In this document: one piece after another, positions 1 to 8,372 of the stretch | Layout of the letters: each line of letters begins with the position of its first letter | How positions within the stretch are numbered: position 1 is the stretch's first letter | Source of the DNA: a bacterium | Lineage (GTDB): Bacteria; Calditrichota; Calditrichia; RBG-13-44-9; J042 | DNA length: 64,000 nucleotides | NCBI GenBank assembly: GCA_015485355.1 | Contig: WFTQ01000070.1 | Span: forward strand, 1-64,000 | Direction: 5' to 3' | Made by a program: the position numbers and the translations under genes | The notes under the pieces: generated by a model | Databases searched by the model: none | The model's input: only the letters and a program-made list of their open reading frames with translations | What the model was told of the DNA's origin: nothing

Positions 1-1
1 G

Positions 2-85
2 TACATTTACCGTCTGCATGCGGTGGCGCTGGAGGGCAAACCGCAGAGCTTCGAGGCGAAGCGGAAGATGCTGCTGGTGAAGTGA
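2..85 (+). CDS. 3' end of a secreted protein with FlgD/Por-type C-terminal sorting tail (partial)
   Basis: Frame 2 is open from the window edge to a TGA at 83-85 and encodes 27 residues ending KRKMLLVK. The pattern YxYRL, a short variable stretch, then a basic K-x-L-V-K end is typical of the last strands of FlgD-like or type IX-secretion sorting domains in FCB-group secreted proteins. That assignment is family knowledge applied to a very short piece. The gene is convergent with lysJ. The cargo cannot be named from what is visible. Confidence 0.55.
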   Translation, partial: YIYRLHAVALEGKPQSFEAKRKMLLVK

Positions 86-119
86 GAAGGTGGAACAAGG
101 AGCCGCTTGGGAAATCCAA

Positions 120-150
120 CCCCCCGGCGGCAAGGGCTGCGGCCGGGGGG
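120..150. terminator. GC-rich stem-loop between convergent genes
   Basis: A 9-bp perfect stem (120-128 with 142-150, CCCCCCGGC/GCCGGGGGG) has a 13-nt loop and lies between the convergent partial gene and lysJ. There is no T-run on either side, so it is a weak or factor-assisted bidirectional terminator at best. Confidence 0.4.
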
Positions 151-172
151 GGTAAGGCGCTTTATCGGCTTC

Positions 173-1333
173 TCATTTCTCATCCAGCACGGTGACAAGG
201 GCCTTCCCTACGGCGTCCAGTTCTTCATACGCAATCGTTAAGGGCGGCAGCAGTCGCAGAACGGTGCGGCCGGCCGGTAAAGCCAGTACCCCGGCGTCGA
301 GAAGCTTCAGTATGTATGGTTTCACCCGGGTGCGCAGCTCGATGCCGATCATCAGGCCCAGATGGCGGATCTCCCGGACCGGCTTCAGGTCGTGTTGTTG
401 CAGTTGATTAACCAGGTAATGGCCTTTCTCCCGGGCCTGTTTCTCCAGCCCATGAGCGATCATGAAATCGATGGCCGCATGGGCCGCGGCGCAGGCCAGC
501 GGATTGCCCCCGAAGGTACTGCCGTGGGTCCCCACCGGTAATCGAATCGTTTCGCGACACAGCACCGCCCCCATGGGGACTCCCCCTGCCATGGCCTTGG
601 CTAAACAGAGCATATCCGGCTGAAGATCGAAGTGGTGGCAGGCAAACATCTTCCCGGTGCGGCAAAATCCGGTCTGTACTTCGTCGATGATGAGCAGGAT
701 ACCTCTATCGCGGCACAGTTCCTGCACCTGTTTGAAATACGATGCGCCGCCGATGTGCACACCGCCTTCTCCCTGCACAATCTCCAGCAGCACCGCCGCG
801 GTCTGGTCACTGACTTTTTCCTTTAATTTTTCGAAGCGGTTGAAGGGGACGTGGTGAAATCCCGGAACCAGAGGTCCAAAGCCCTGCCGGTATCGGGGGT
901 TGTGGGTGGCACTCAGGGCTCCGAGGGTACGGCCGTGAAAGCCGCGCACGGCGCATATGATTTCTGTTTTTTGCGTGGTAAAACGCGCAAATTTAAGCGC
1001 CGCCTCAATGCTTTCGGCACCGCTGTTGCACAAAAACGCCCGGGTTAAGGTTTTGGGCGCAATGCCCACCAATTTTTCCAGCAGGCGGGCGCGGGCATCA
1101 TTGTAAAATATGCCCGAACAGGTCATCAGTCGCCGGGCCTGACGGGTCATGGCCTGGATAACCGCTTCGTTCCCGTGCCCGATATTGGCCACGCCGTTAC
1201 CGGAAACACAGTCGATGTATTCTTTGCCCTGTTCATCCCATACCCGGGCTCCTTGGCCCTTCACCAGAACGAGGGAACGCTTGGGATAAACATTCAGACT
1301 GTAGCGCTCTTCCAGCTGCCGATAGTCGCTCAT
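173..1333 (-). CDS. lysJ: LysW-aminoadipate/glutamate semialdehyde aminotransferase (LysJ/ArgD family)
   Basis: This 386-residue class III PLP aminotransferase should convert LysW-bound aminoadipate (or glutamate) semialdehyde to LysW-lysine (or LysW-ornithine), using glutamate as amino donor. The Schiff-base lysine is K246 in LCLAKAMAGG. The N-terminal GxGxxVWDxxGKxYIDCVSG block and the IIDEVQTGFCRTG block before the lysine are also present. Length is normal for the ArgD/LysJ family. The start overlaps the stop of lysZ by 4 bases (ATGA). It is the last gene of the lysW operon. ArgD and LysJ cannot be separated by sequence alone; the operon context favours a LysW-linked substrate. Confidence 0.9.
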   Translation of the reverse strand: MSDYRQLEERYSLNVYPKRSLVLVKGQGARVWDEQGKEYIDCVSGNGVANIGHGNEAVIQAMTRQARRLMTCSGIFYNDARARLLEKLVGIAPKTLTRAFLCNSGAESIEAALKFARFTTQKTEIICAVRGFHGRTLGALSATHNPRYRQGFGPLVPGFHHVPFNRFEKLKEKVSDQTAAVLLEIVQGEGGVHIGGASYFKQVQELCRDRGILLIIDEVQTGFCRTGKMFACHHFDLQPDMLCLAKAMAGGVPMGAVLCRETIRLPVGTHGSTFGGNPLACAAAHAAIDFMIAHGLEKQAREKGHYLVNQLQQHDLKPVREIRHLGLMIGIELRTRVKPYILKLLDAGVLALPAGRTVLRLLPPLTIAYEELDAVGKALVTVLDEK

Positions 1334-2121
1334 CGAATCACCGTTCCTTTTCCCTTTAGAGCATCCTTGATGGGATGGGGCCCCCGCCCATCACTAATGA
1401 TTACCGTCCGGGCACCCTGTTCAAATAATCGGCGTAAAGCCAGCAGTTTACGCTTCATTCGTCCGGTTACCCGAGCCTCCCATCCCTCCAGTTGCGTCGG
1501 AGAAAGGTGTTCCACCCACGAACGGGGATCCTGGTGATCCGCCAGCAATCCGGGCGCTTCAATCAGTTGAATAATCATTCGCGGTTGAAAGGCTTTGTGC
1601 AACTGGACGACGATGTCATCGTTTTCCGAGTTGACGGCCGTTTGATGTTCGTCGATGATAGGAACGGTCAACACGGGCGTGTAGCCGTGATCCAGAAGCC
1701 ATTGCAACAACTCCCGGTTGACCGACTGCGGTTTACCCGAAAAATCGCGTACAATACGCAAGCGGCCGTTTTGGCGAACACGGATGCCCCGATTGCGTCG
1801 CCCCTGGATAACCCGCCCGTCGACTCCCGACAGCCCCACGGCATTGATCCCATGCTGCTGACAGAGTTCCACTATGCGTTTGTTCTTCAGCCCGGCGTAG
1901 GCCATCAAAAGCAAATCCAGGGCCGCTTCGTCCGAATACACGCTGCTGTAACCCGAAACGGAGGTGAGCGTTTTACGGGGAAGCCCCAGAGCCTCGGCCA
2001 GTTGATCCCGCAGGGCATTGGCCCCATGGACGATGAGGAATGCCTCTTGCAATGCCGCCAAATCCGAAATGATGCCTTTCAGGTTGATATCCTTGCCGCC
2101 GCCTATTTTAATAAGCAACAT
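1330..2121 (-). CDS. lysZ: LysW-aminoadipate/glutamate kinase (LysZ, ArgB-like)
   Basis: This 263-residue amino acid kinase phosphorylates the side-chain carboxylate of the LysW-bound substrate. The N-terminus (MLLIKIGGGKDIN) is the phosphate-binding strand of the acetylglutamate kinase family, where LysZ proteins typically read KxGG. The C-terminal VIISDGRGPHPI segment is the nucleotide-binding end. The start abuts the stop of the upstream amidohydrolase with no gap, and a GAGGTG ribosome site lies inside that gene. Coupling to lysJ is by a 4-base overlap. Whether aminoadipate, glutamate or both are used is not decided by the sequence. Confidence 0.88.
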   Translation of the reverse strand: MLLIKIGGGKDINLKGIISDLAALQEAFLIVHGANALRDQLAEALGLPRKTLTSVSGYSSVYSDEAALDLLLMAYAGLKNKRIVELCQQHGINAVGLSGVDGRVIQGRRNRGIRVRQNGRLRIVRDFSGKPQSVNRELLQWLLDHGYTPVLTVPIIDEHQTAVNSENDDIVVQLHKAFQPRMIIQLIEAPGLLADHQDPRSWVEHLSPTQLEGWEARVTGRMKRKLLALRRLFEQGARTVIISDGRGPHPIKDALKGKGTVIR

Positions 2122-2757
2122 TTAGAACACCTCTATCGTTTGGTTCGGAAGGTTTTGCCATCCCGTTTCTCCGGGATAGGCTTCGGAACAGATGATCAAT
2201 GCCTCCGGTGTTTGTTTGATCCGCAGGGTAAAATAGTCGGGATTTTCGTTGAAGTAGCTGACCACATGGGCCCGTCGGGTGTCGGCCATTATGAAATTCA
2301 TGGCCCGCACATATCGGGTACGGTGCCGGATGCGGGTCACCGCCGTTTCGACGGCCTGCTGCAGATGCCCCCGATCAACCCGGCGGATCCACCGAAAGAG
2401 CTTTTCGGCCCCCGTGCGACCCGTTTCCCGAATGCGGACCCCTTGCAATTCCCCATTGAAAACAAACATATACCGGCCGTCGAAAAAAGGCATGTTGTTC
2501 TCCACCACAATGCCCTGGTCCCGGAAGGCGCTTCGAGCATGGGCAATCAGAAGACGGGTTTTTCCGAACTGATGCAGGTCGTCTTCCCATATGGGAGAAA
2601 TGTTCCGGTACCGTACCCAGCTTCCATTCAATAAAAATCCGCATCCCCATCCATGCCCCTGATATTCCCGGCTATATCGGGCGATGTGGGCGAATCGAGA
2701 AAGATGCGTTTCAATGTCAAATGCATGCGTGGATTTGACGAACAGCAATCGGCACAT
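2122..2757 (-). CDS. Class II (Ntn) glutamine-amidotransferase-fold amidohydrolase in the lysW operon
   Basis: A 211-residue single-domain member of the YafJ/EgtC-type class II amidotransferase family. Seen directly: nucleophile candidate C2 right after the initiator Met, a GWG motif near residue 37, R75 in IAHAR, N88-MPFF, and N101-G102 (FNG where most members have HNG). The usual S/T-D-T/S-E motif that holds the free alpha-amine of glutamine reads T115-G-A-E118, so the aspartate is missing. Stand-alone members such as EgtC and Dug3 hydrolyse gamma-glutamyl amides. The gene sits inside the LysW operon and no lysK is visible in the window. I infer possible release of product from the C-terminal glutamate of LysW. 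A good ribosome site (GCGGAGGAA) precedes the ATG. An ordinary glutaminase role remains possible. Confidence 0.85.
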   Translation of the reverse strand: MCRLLFVKSTHAFDIETHLSRFAHIARYSREYQGHGWGCGFLLNGSWVRYRNISPIWEDDLHQFGKTRLLIAHARSAFRDQGIVVENNMPFFDGRYMFVFNGELQGVRIRETGRTGAEKLFRWIRRVDRGHLQQAVETAVTRIRHRTRYVRAMNFIMADTRRAHVVSYFNENPDYFTLRIKQTPEALIICSEAYPGETGWQNLPNQTIEVF

Positions 2758-2812
2758 AGGCGATGTTTCCTCCGCTAATATGGGTGTTTCCGGCTTTTGG
2801 GGCTGTGCAACG

Positions 2813-3847
2813 TTACACCGGATGTAACCCGGGAAATTCCAGGCCCAGGGTTTCGGGGAAGCGATGCATAATGTTGAAGGCCTGTACCGCTTGTCCCGCA
2901 GCCCCTTTCATTAAGTTGTCCATGGCGCTGATGACCACCAGGCGATTCCCTCCGGCATCCCGTTCAAACCCGATGTCGCAAAAATTGGAACCAACCAGTA
3001 ATTTCGGTTCGGGGAGACGATAAATCCCTTTTCGTTCCTTCACCATCCGAATGAAGGGTTCTGACCCGTAAGCATTGCGATAAATCCGCCAAATGGATTT
3101 CTCATCCAGCGGCTGTTTCAGGAAGACATGGCAGGTCGCCAGAATACCGCGAACAATGCCCAGCGCGGTGGCGGATAGATGCACGGGATGTCCCAGCGTT
3201 TGCTCGATTTCTCCAATGTGCCGGTGCCCGGTGGGTTTGTAGGAGCGCACCACACCGTTACGCTCCGGATGGTGACTGGCCTCCGAGGGAGAGTTTCCGC
3301 CTTCGCTGGAGCCTCCCTTTACTTCCACCACGGTGCGCTCCGGATAAACCAGTTGCTGCTGGAACAGAGGATATAAAGCCAGGATGACGGCGGTGGCGTT
3401 GCAACCGGCGCCGGAAACATATCGCGCCTGCTGAATGTTCCGGCGGTACAGCTCGGGGATGCCATACACAAATTCGCCTAAAAGTTCCGGGTAGAGATGG
3501 GGCCGACCATACCACTTCTGGTAGGCCTCCGGCGTGGCCAGACGGAAATCGCCACTCAGATCGATGATGTTTCCGGCCAGCCGCTGAAATCGGGGCATCT
3601 GTTCCATGGATTTCCCGTGTGGTAGACACAGAAAGAGCGTGTCACAGGGTTCCAGTTCCGCCAGAGAGCAGAAGCGGGCCTGAGTCACCCCGCGCAGATT
3701 GGGGTGCACCCGGTACACCGGTTTGCCGGCAAAGCGTTCCGAGGTTACCTGCACGAGGGTGACCCGGGGATGAAACAGCAACAGCCGGAGTAGCTCGCCG
3801 CCGGTGTACCCGGAACCTCCCACAATCGACACCCGACGTTCAGCCAC
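2813..3847 (-). CDS. lysY: LysW-aminoadipate/glutamate 6/5-phosphate reductase (LysY, ArgC family)
   Basis: This 344-residue NADPH-dependent reductase of the ArgC/LysY family reduces the acyl-phosphate made by LysZ to the semialdehyde. The N-terminus carries the Rossmann motif [14 protein letters not shown]. The catalytic cysteine is C149 in GAGCNATA, and a PEVYW-type block appears as YGIPELYR just before it. The start is GTG at 3847, chosen because GGGGAGG lies 5 bases upstream and the protein then begins [17 protein letters not shown]. It overlaps the 3' end of lysX by 8 bases. A 55-base gap separates it from the next gene, the only gap of note in the operon. Confidence 0.9.
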   Translation of the reverse strand: MAERRVSIVGGSGYTGGELLRLLLFHPRVTLVQVTSERFAGKPVYRVHPNLRGVTQARFCSLAELEPCDTLFLCLPHGKSMEQMPRFQRLAGNIIDLSGDFRLATPEAYQKWYGRPHLYPELLGEFVYGIPELYRRNIQQARYVSGAGCNATAVILALYPLFQQQLVYPERTVVEVKGGSSEGGNSPSEASHHPERNGVVRSYKPTGHRHIGEIEQTLGHPVHLSATALGIVRGILATCHVFLKQPLDEKSIWRIYRNAYGSEPFIRMVKERKGIYRLPEPKLLVGSNFCDIGFERDAGGNRLVVISAMDNLMKGAAGQAVQAFNIMHRFPETLGLEFPGLHPV

Positions 3848-4700
3848 CGCCGCCTCCCCGGGCTACAGCAATGACGTAATCCACAATCAGGCGATGAATG
3901 GGAATGCCGGTGGTGTGGATGCTGTTTTTAAATTCCATGGTGGAGTTGACTTCGTTGACCAGTAACCCGTTTTCGGTTTCGAACAGATCGATCGCCACGA
4001 CGCCGCCTCCCACGGCACGGGCGGCCTGCAACGATATGTGACGCAGGTCTTGGGTCAGGGGACAATTTTCCGCCTGTCCCCCCCGGGCGGTGTTGGTAAT
4101 CCAGTGCGCCGACCGACGGTAAATGGCCGCCACACATTCGTTGCCGATCACGAAACTGCGAATGTCACGGCCGCGCTTTTCGATGTACTCCTGGATATAG
4201 AAAATGGAATGGTGGTAGGAACCCAGAATGGTTTTGTGTTCCAAAATGGCCTCGGCCGCATCTCGATCGTTGACCTTGGCCAATAACCTTCCCCAGGAAC
4301 CCAGCGCCGGTTTTAACACCACCGGATAACCCAGCTCCTCCATGGCCTGGAGAGCCGATGTTTCGGTAAAGGCGATCTTCACCCGGGGCTGGGGAATGCC
4401 GCGACGGGACAGAGCCTCCGTGGTCCATAATTTATTGCCGCATACGAAGGCCACCCGGGAACTGTTTATACAACGCACCCCGGCGCTTTCGAACCAGCGC
4501 AACGCATGCAAGGCCCGCGAATGATTGATGCTGCGTTCCAGAAGAACGTCCAGAGAGAAACCATCTTGTCCCGGGGTCAAAATGAGCTGCCGATCGTCGA
4601 TCAAGATCAGTTCCACCCCGGGACGGTTGCGGAACTCCTGGATCAACAATTTTTCCTCTTTGCGGATCAAGGAATGTAATAGCCCGATCCTCATGATCAT
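3840..4700 (-). CDS. lysX: LysW ligase (LysX/ArgX, RimK-type ATP-grasp)
   Basis: This ATP-grasp ligase joins the alpha-amine of aminoadipate (or glutamate) to the gamma-carboxyl of the C-terminal Glu of LysW. The reading frame stays open upstream to 4853, but that part lies over lysW. The ATG at 4700 overlaps the lysW TGA (ATGA) and gives [13 protein letters not shown] and 286 residues, the family length; an ATG at 4694 is the alternative. Visible motifs are [14 protein letters not shown] (ATP binding) and [14 protein letters not shown] near the C-terminus, the substrate/metal loop typical of LysX. The C-terminus ends in a run of five glycines coded in the overlap with lysY. Confidence 0.92.
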   Translation of the reverse strand: MIMRIGLLHSLIRKEEKLLIQEFRNRPGVELILIDDRQLILTPGQDGFSLDVLLERSINHSRALHALRWFESAGVRCINSSRVAFVCGNKLWTTEALSRRGIPQPRVKIAFTETSALQAMEELGYPVVLKPALGSWGRLLAKVNDRDAAEAILEHKTILGSYHHSIFYIQEYIEKRGRDIRSFVIGNECVAAIYRRSAHWITNTARGGQAENCPLTQDLRHISLQAARAVGGGVVAIDLFETENGLLVNEVNSTMEFKNSIHTTGIPIHRLIVDYVIAVARGGGGG

Positions 4701-4867
4701 TCTCCCCAGTCTTCTTCTTCCTGGGGGGCTTCCGCCAGCCGGATCGGGTGGGTGGAAACCACCTCCAGTTCCATGGCGCATTCGGGGCATTCCACAAGCT
4801 CCCCGGGAAGCACATCCGCCTCCAGTTGAATCCGGGCATCGCAAAGGGGACACAAACCGGTTAACAT
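4697..4867 (-). CDS. lysW: LysW amino-group carrier protein
   Basis: This 56-residue acidic carrier protein starts MLTGLCPLC. Two CxxC pairs (C6/C9 and C34/C37) form the zinc knuckle of LysW. The C-terminus is EDWGE, the family signature whose last glutamate carries the substrate through an isopeptide bond. A longer in-frame start exists at 4966, but it would include the terminator hairpin, while an AAGGAGGAGG site sits ideally before 4867. Promoter, leader and terminator lie directly upstream. This gene marks the whole operon as LysW-dependent lysine and/or arginine synthesis rather than the acetylated or succinylated routes. Confidence 0.95.
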   Translation of the reverse strand: MLTGLCPLCDARIQLEADVLPGELVECPECAMELEVVSTHPIRLAEAPQEEEDWGE

Positions 4868-4895
4868 GACATCCTCCTCCTTACGGTTTTGGGTT

Positions 4896-4937
4896 AAAAA
4901 ATAAAAAAGCCTTTCCGGATCGGCTCCGGAAAGGCTT
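4896..4937 (-). terminator. Intrinsic terminator/attenuator in the lysW leader
   Basis: A perfect 13-bp stem (4937-4925 with 4919-4907) has a 5-nt loop and is followed on the minus strand by TTTTTTATTTTTT. It ends only about 29 bases before the lysW ATG, too close for a separate lysW promoter downstream. It therefore either attenuates the operon or ends a short RNA with read-through into lysW. Confidence 0.8.
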
Positions 4938-5121
4938 GGGGGTTCACAGAATTTTACGTTCAACATCAGGGTACGGAAGGATCACCTCTCCAGGAGCCGG
5001 GTGTACAACTGCGCTTGAGCCCATGCTTGGCCTTTATCCGCTTGGAAGTCTTGTGGCTCCTGTGTTGGTGCATCATCCGTTCCCTATGGTTCCACTACCT
5101 TTCGCCGTTTCGTATTTTAAG
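4938..5121 (-). ncRNA. Structured leader RNA of the lysW operon (candidate riboswitch, attenuator or small RNA)
   Basis: From the predicted start near 5121 to the terminator the minus strand holds no convincing reading frame. It folds by eye into one long rod at 4962-5091. Stems pair 5082-5085/4968-4971, 5076-5080/4973-4977, 5067-5070/4983-4986 and 5055-5061/4992-4998. They are separated by symmetric 1x1, 5x5 and 5x5 internal loops, with a 56-nt apical region at 4999-5054 that can fold further. I do not recognise it as a lysine riboswitch, T-box, SRP RNA or 6S RNA. The structure is seen; the function is inferred from position. Confidence 0.55.
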
Positions 5122-5127
5122 GGTCAC

Positions 5128-5156
5128 ATTATAAGAAAAAATTGCTATCGATCCAA
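5128..5156 (-). promoter_or_regulatory. Sigma-70-type promoter of the lysW operon
   Basis: On the minus strand a perfect TATAAT (5133-5128) stands 17 bases from TTGGAT (5156-5151). This predicts transcription starting near 5121 and a leader of about 250 bases before lysW. Confidence 0.65.
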
Positions 5157-5383
5157 CAAGTTTTTCTTTTCTTCCTGTGGAGCCGGTTGCTCCGAAACCG
5201 GGTCGCCGGAAAGTGGAGGGTGATGGAATAGAAAACGGTAAACATAGGCTGAAAATTTCCGATAACAGTAATAGTTCTGCGGAAATGCCCGATCCATGGA
5301 CAAGGCGGAACCGAAGCAGGGAAATCGTCCAGGCGGGTAAAGGAATTTTCGTTGTTCAAAATTGTTATCGGGACACTGAAAAA

Positions 5384-5410
5384 TAAAGAAATGGTCTTCG
5401 GTGCCGAAAA
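5384..5410 (+). promoter_or_regulatory. Sigma-28 (FliA)-type promoter of the chemoreceptor gene
   Basis: TAAA at 5384-5387 is followed by exactly 15 bases and then GCCGAAAA at 5403-5410. The flagellar/chemotaxis sigma-28 consensus is TAAA-N15-GCCGATAA, so one base differs. The expected start near 5417 leaves a short leader carrying the AAAGGTGG ribosome site of the downstream receptor. Confidence 0.65.
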
Positions 5411-5447
5411 CCAAACAAATAGTAATCAATCAAGAAAGGTGGTTATC

Positions 5448-7511
5448 ATGAAGGTTGGGTTAAGGGCAAAATTACTGGTGGCTTTTGCGGTGATTATTAT
5501 TTTGCTGGTAATCGTGGGGATTGTGGGGATTCGCCAGGGAGAGGAGATTAACCAGCGGGTAGACGACATGTACACCCAGGAAGTGGTGGTTCTGGAAAAT
5601 CTGGACGATTTGAAGTCCGCCACATACCGGGTACGGGGGGACGTTCTGGAGTTCATTCTGGCCCGTCGGGAGAGCAGTAAACAGCGATTAATGGGCGAAA
5701 TCGAAGAGCAGCAGGAAAGGATTCAGAGAAAGGTGGATTTTTACCGCGATACCCGATTGAGTGAGGAAGAGAAGCGCCTGTTGCAGGTATTTTTGAATTA
5801 CTGGGATGAATATTCCCGGCAGATCGCCCATGTGAGCCGTTTGGTCGGACTGGGCCAGAAAGAAGAGGCCGAAAACTACGCTCGTAAGGTGATGGTGAAT
5901 CAGTTCCGTAAGGCCCGGGAAGCGATCAACGAATTAATGGATTACAATGTGGAGCGGGCTCAACGGCGGCGGGATCACTCCCGGGAGATTTACGCCTCGC
6001 AGCGCTCCTTTGTTATTTCCCTGGTTGCTGTGGCCATTCTTTTAAGCATTTTAATCAGTATCTTTATTTCCCGAAACATTGTGAATGCGGCCCGCCAGAT
6101 GGCCCTGACGGCACAAGAGATCGCCCAGAAAGACCTGGTGAATCTGGCCAATGCGGTTTCGGCCATGGCTACGGGCGATCTGACGCGGGAGGTGGCCATT
6201 TATTCCAGTAGAGTGGAAGTGAAAAGCCGGGACGAAATCGGAGAGCTGGGGCAGGTGTTTAACCAAATGATTGAGCAACTGCATGCCACTGGAGAAGCGT
6301 TTAACAATACCACCAAAAATTTGCGGAAGCTGGTGGGCGATTTGATGACCAATGCGAACCAGATTAAGGAGATCACGGATCATTTAAATACTACCGCCGA
6401 GCAAAGCAATCAGGCGGTGGGGCAGGTGGCTATTGCCATCAACGAGATTGCCAAAGGTTCCACCCAGCAAAGCAGTTCCATCGGCCGAACGAACGAGGCG
6501 GTGGAAAAAGTGGTGAATGCCATCGATGCGATTGCTTCCGGGGCTCAGGAACAGGCCCATGCGGTGGAACGGGTAGCTGCCAGCATTACTCAAATGGCCA
6601 CCCAGATTCAGCAGGTCAGTACCAATGCCCAGACCAGTAAGCAGATCAGTCAGCAGACCGTGCAAGCGGCCGACTCCGGTGCCCAAACCATCGACAAGAC
6701 CATCCATTCTATGGAGCTGATTAAGAACACGGTGATCGAGGTGGGGGAGAAAGTGGAGCGGATGCTGCAGCGGGCCTCTCAGATCAGCAAGTTTGTGGAA
6801 ACCATTGACGAAATTGCCGACCAGACCAATCTGTTGGCCATTAATGCGGCCATAGAGGCGGCCCAGGCCGGAGAGCATGGTAAAGGGTTCGCCATTGTCG
6901 CCGAGGAAGTGCGCAAATTAGCCGAGCGCTCCGGTGAAGCGGCCAAGCAGATTAACCAGCTCATTAAAACGGTGCACGAAGAAACCGCGGCCACCAAGAG
7001 TGCGATGGACAACAGCATTTCCATTGTGGAAACGGTTGCTCGTACCGCCAAAGATGCCAATTCCGCTCTCCGGAGCATTACCAATGGCATCAAGGATGTG
7101 GCGGTCCAGGTGGAACAGATCGCCATGGCGGCCCGGGAGATGGCCGTGGCCAGCGAAGAAGTGGAAAAGGCCATGAGCAGTGTGTCGCATACCGTGGAAC
7201 AGAGTACCAACGAGTTGAATACCGTGGCCGTCAGCAGTAAACGGATTAAAGAAAGCATCGAGGAGATTGCCCTGGTAAGCAACGAAAACAGTGCGGCGGC
7301 GGAAGAAGTCAGCGCCATGGTGGAAGAAATGAATGCCCAGGTGTACGAAATCAATAATGCCGTGGTCCAGTTGTCGGGGGTCTCCAATCAGATTTACACC
7401 TTAAGCCGGCAATTTAACATTTCAGAGCATCCTCCGGCAAAGAACGATCAACCGGCGTCGCCGTTACCCATCAAACCAAGGGATGGTAACAGCGATTTTG
7501 CCCTGAATTGA
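5448..7511 (+). CDS. Methyl-accepting chemotaxis protein
   Basis: A 687-residue inner-membrane chemoreceptor. The first membrane segment is at about 8-29, a four-helix-type periplasmic sensor follows, and the second membrane segment is at about 186-208. A HAMP region comes next, then a long coiled-coil signalling domain with the highly conserved hairpin tip ([18 protein letters not shown]...) near 452-495 that contacts CheA/CheW. The frame is open from 5352, but the ATG at 5448 follows AAAGGTGG and places the membrane segment at the N-terminus. The tail ends [12 protein letters not shown], with no NWETF-like CheR tether. The ligand is unknown. No other che or flagellar gene is in the window. 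Confidence 0.93.
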   Translation: MKVGLRAKLLVAFAVIIILLVIVGIVGIRQGEEINQRVDDMYTQEVVVLENLDDLKSATYRVRGDVLEFILARRESSKQRLMGEIEEQQERIQRKVDFYRDTRLSEEEKRLLQVFLNYWDEYSRQIAHVSRLVGLGQKEEAENYARKVMVNQFRKAREAINELMDYNVERAQRRRDHSREIYASQRSFVISLVAVAILLSILISIFISRNIVNAARQMALTAQEIAQKDLVNLANAVSAMATGDLTREVAIYSSRVEVKSRDEIGELGQVFNQMIEQLHATGEAFNNTTKNLRKLVGDLMTNANQIKEITDHLNTTAEQSNQAVGQVAIAINEIAKGSTQQSSSIGRTNEAVEKVVNAIDAIASGAQEQAHAVERVAASITQMATQIQQVSTNAQTSKQISQQTVQAADSGAQTIDKTIHSMELIKNTVIEVGEKVERMLQRASQISKFVETIDEIADQTNLLAINAAIEAAQAGEHGKGFAIVAEEVRKLAERSGEAAKQINQLIKTVHEETAATKSAMDNSISIVETVARTAKDANSALRSITNGIKDVAVQVEQIAMAAREMAVASEEVEKAMSSVSHTVEQSTNELNTVAVSSKRIKESIEEIALVSNENSAAAEEVSAMVEEMNAQVYEINNAVVQLSGVSNQIYTLSRQFNISEHPPAKNDQPASPLPIKPRDGNSDFALN

Positions 7512-7597
7512 CGCCAGGGGAGACCTTGTTGCCGAAGCACGGATGTGTGGCTCTCAGCATGGGGCGGGTTTGCCGACGGGAATGGGAACAGCGCGGT

Positions 7598-8122
7598 TTA
7601 ACCGACCAGTTCGAAATACTGGGGTTTTAATTTTACGATTTTGTCTTTAAAGGCCACCTCCACGTTTCCGGTTTCGGTGATGCGCTGAATGCGGCCTTCC
7701 CCGTAAACGTTGTGGCGGACCTTATTGCCTACCAGGCTCCGTTTGACGTATTCATCCTCGGGTACCAGCCGCAGAAGCAGTTGAACCGGAACGTCCAGCT
7801 TGGCGGGACGGGTATCGATCTTGATCGCCAAGGAGCCGTCTTCCCTGCGCAAATGGCCTTCCCGTAATACTTTTCGGATGGCGTTTCGCAGGGTTTGGAT
7901 GGGAATGCTCCACACGTTTTTTTGAGGTCGCTTGACCCGCACCTTAAAATTGGTGCGATTGTAGAATTCCAGCACGTTGTTTTCGTCCCCTTCGATGGCC
8001 ACGCGACCCTGTTGGATCAGGGTTTCGAAGATCATAGTTTCGATTTCGAAAATAAAGCGCTCTTCCATTTCGGGGTAATGTCGGGAAAAATCGAAATGCT
8101 TTAAATCCGATGTATCGATCAT
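7598..8122 (-). CDS. Unknown 174-residue protein with a Tudor-like C-terminal tail
   Basis: I do not recognise the first 130 residues, which are mixed alpha/beta and charged, with no signal peptide or membrane segment. The C-terminus reads VRHNVYGEGRI, then NVEVAFKD and IVKLKPQYFELV. That is the pattern of the small beta-barrel tail found at the end of UvrD/PcrA helicases (VxHxxFGxGxV...VxFxxxxxKxL). This suggests an intracellular protein that binds RNA polymerase or nucleic acid, but the link is by eye. It lies alone on the minus strand between the chemoreceptor (convergent) and the tricorn gene, 250 bases downstream of the latter. Confidence 0.7.
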   Translation of the reverse strand: MIDTSDLKHFDFSRHYPEMEERFIFEIETMIFETLIQQGRVAIEGDENNVLEFYNRTNFKVRVKRPQKNVWSIPIQTLRNAIRKVLREGHLRREDGSLAIKIDTRPAKLDVPVQLLLRLVPEDEYVKRSLVGNKVRHNVYGEGRIQRITETGNVEVAFKDKIVKLKPQYFELVG

Positions 8123-8339
8123 GAATGTTTACAACCTCAATGGAGTTTTAGGACCTCCAGGCGATTGCTTCCTTTTTTCGGGAAAAGCAGGCACGGGCGC
8201 TGTAGAAACCCATCGGTTCCAAGGGTACACGGCGTCCCACTTCCCCATACGCTGCACAAATTGAAATATAAAGGGTTCGCCTTTTAAAATCAATGCTTCT
8301 CCAGTGGGGGAGGGAACAAAAATGGGGGATTCTTCCAGG

Positions 8340-8362
8340 CCCGGCCGGTCGCACCGGCCGGG
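8340..8362 (-). terminator. Stem-loop downstream of the tricorn gene
   Basis: A perfect 10-bp stem (8340-8349 with 8353-8362) with a 3-nt loop begins 11 bases past the stop of the minus-strand tricorn gene. The following minus-strand sequence has only a late T-rich stretch, so it is a probable but imperfect terminator. The rest of 8123-8372 shows nothing convincing. Confidence 0.5.
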
Positions 8363-8372
8363 TGGCGGGAGT

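Noticed and set aside
1492-2634. 380-codon plus-strand open frame opposite lysZ and the amidohydrolase.
   Set aside because: Antisense shadow of two well-supported genes; no ribosome site and non-protein-like composition.
4976-4988. Plus-strand GGATCACCTC resembling the 3' end of 16S rRNA.
   Set aside because: Only about ten bases match; the flanking sequence is unlike 16S rRNA and forms part of the minus-strand rod.
5085-5100. Minus-strand GTGGAACC resembling the core of a T-box antiterminator.
   Set aside because: It is about 150 bases from the terminator and at the 5' side of the leader, the wrong place for a T-box, and no specifier stem was found.
4938-5121. 6S RNA, SRP RNA or lysine riboswitch as identity of the lysW leader.
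   Set aside because: No large central bubble as in 6S, no GGAA-loop SRP motif with AGCAGCC, and none of the conserved L-box cores were seen.
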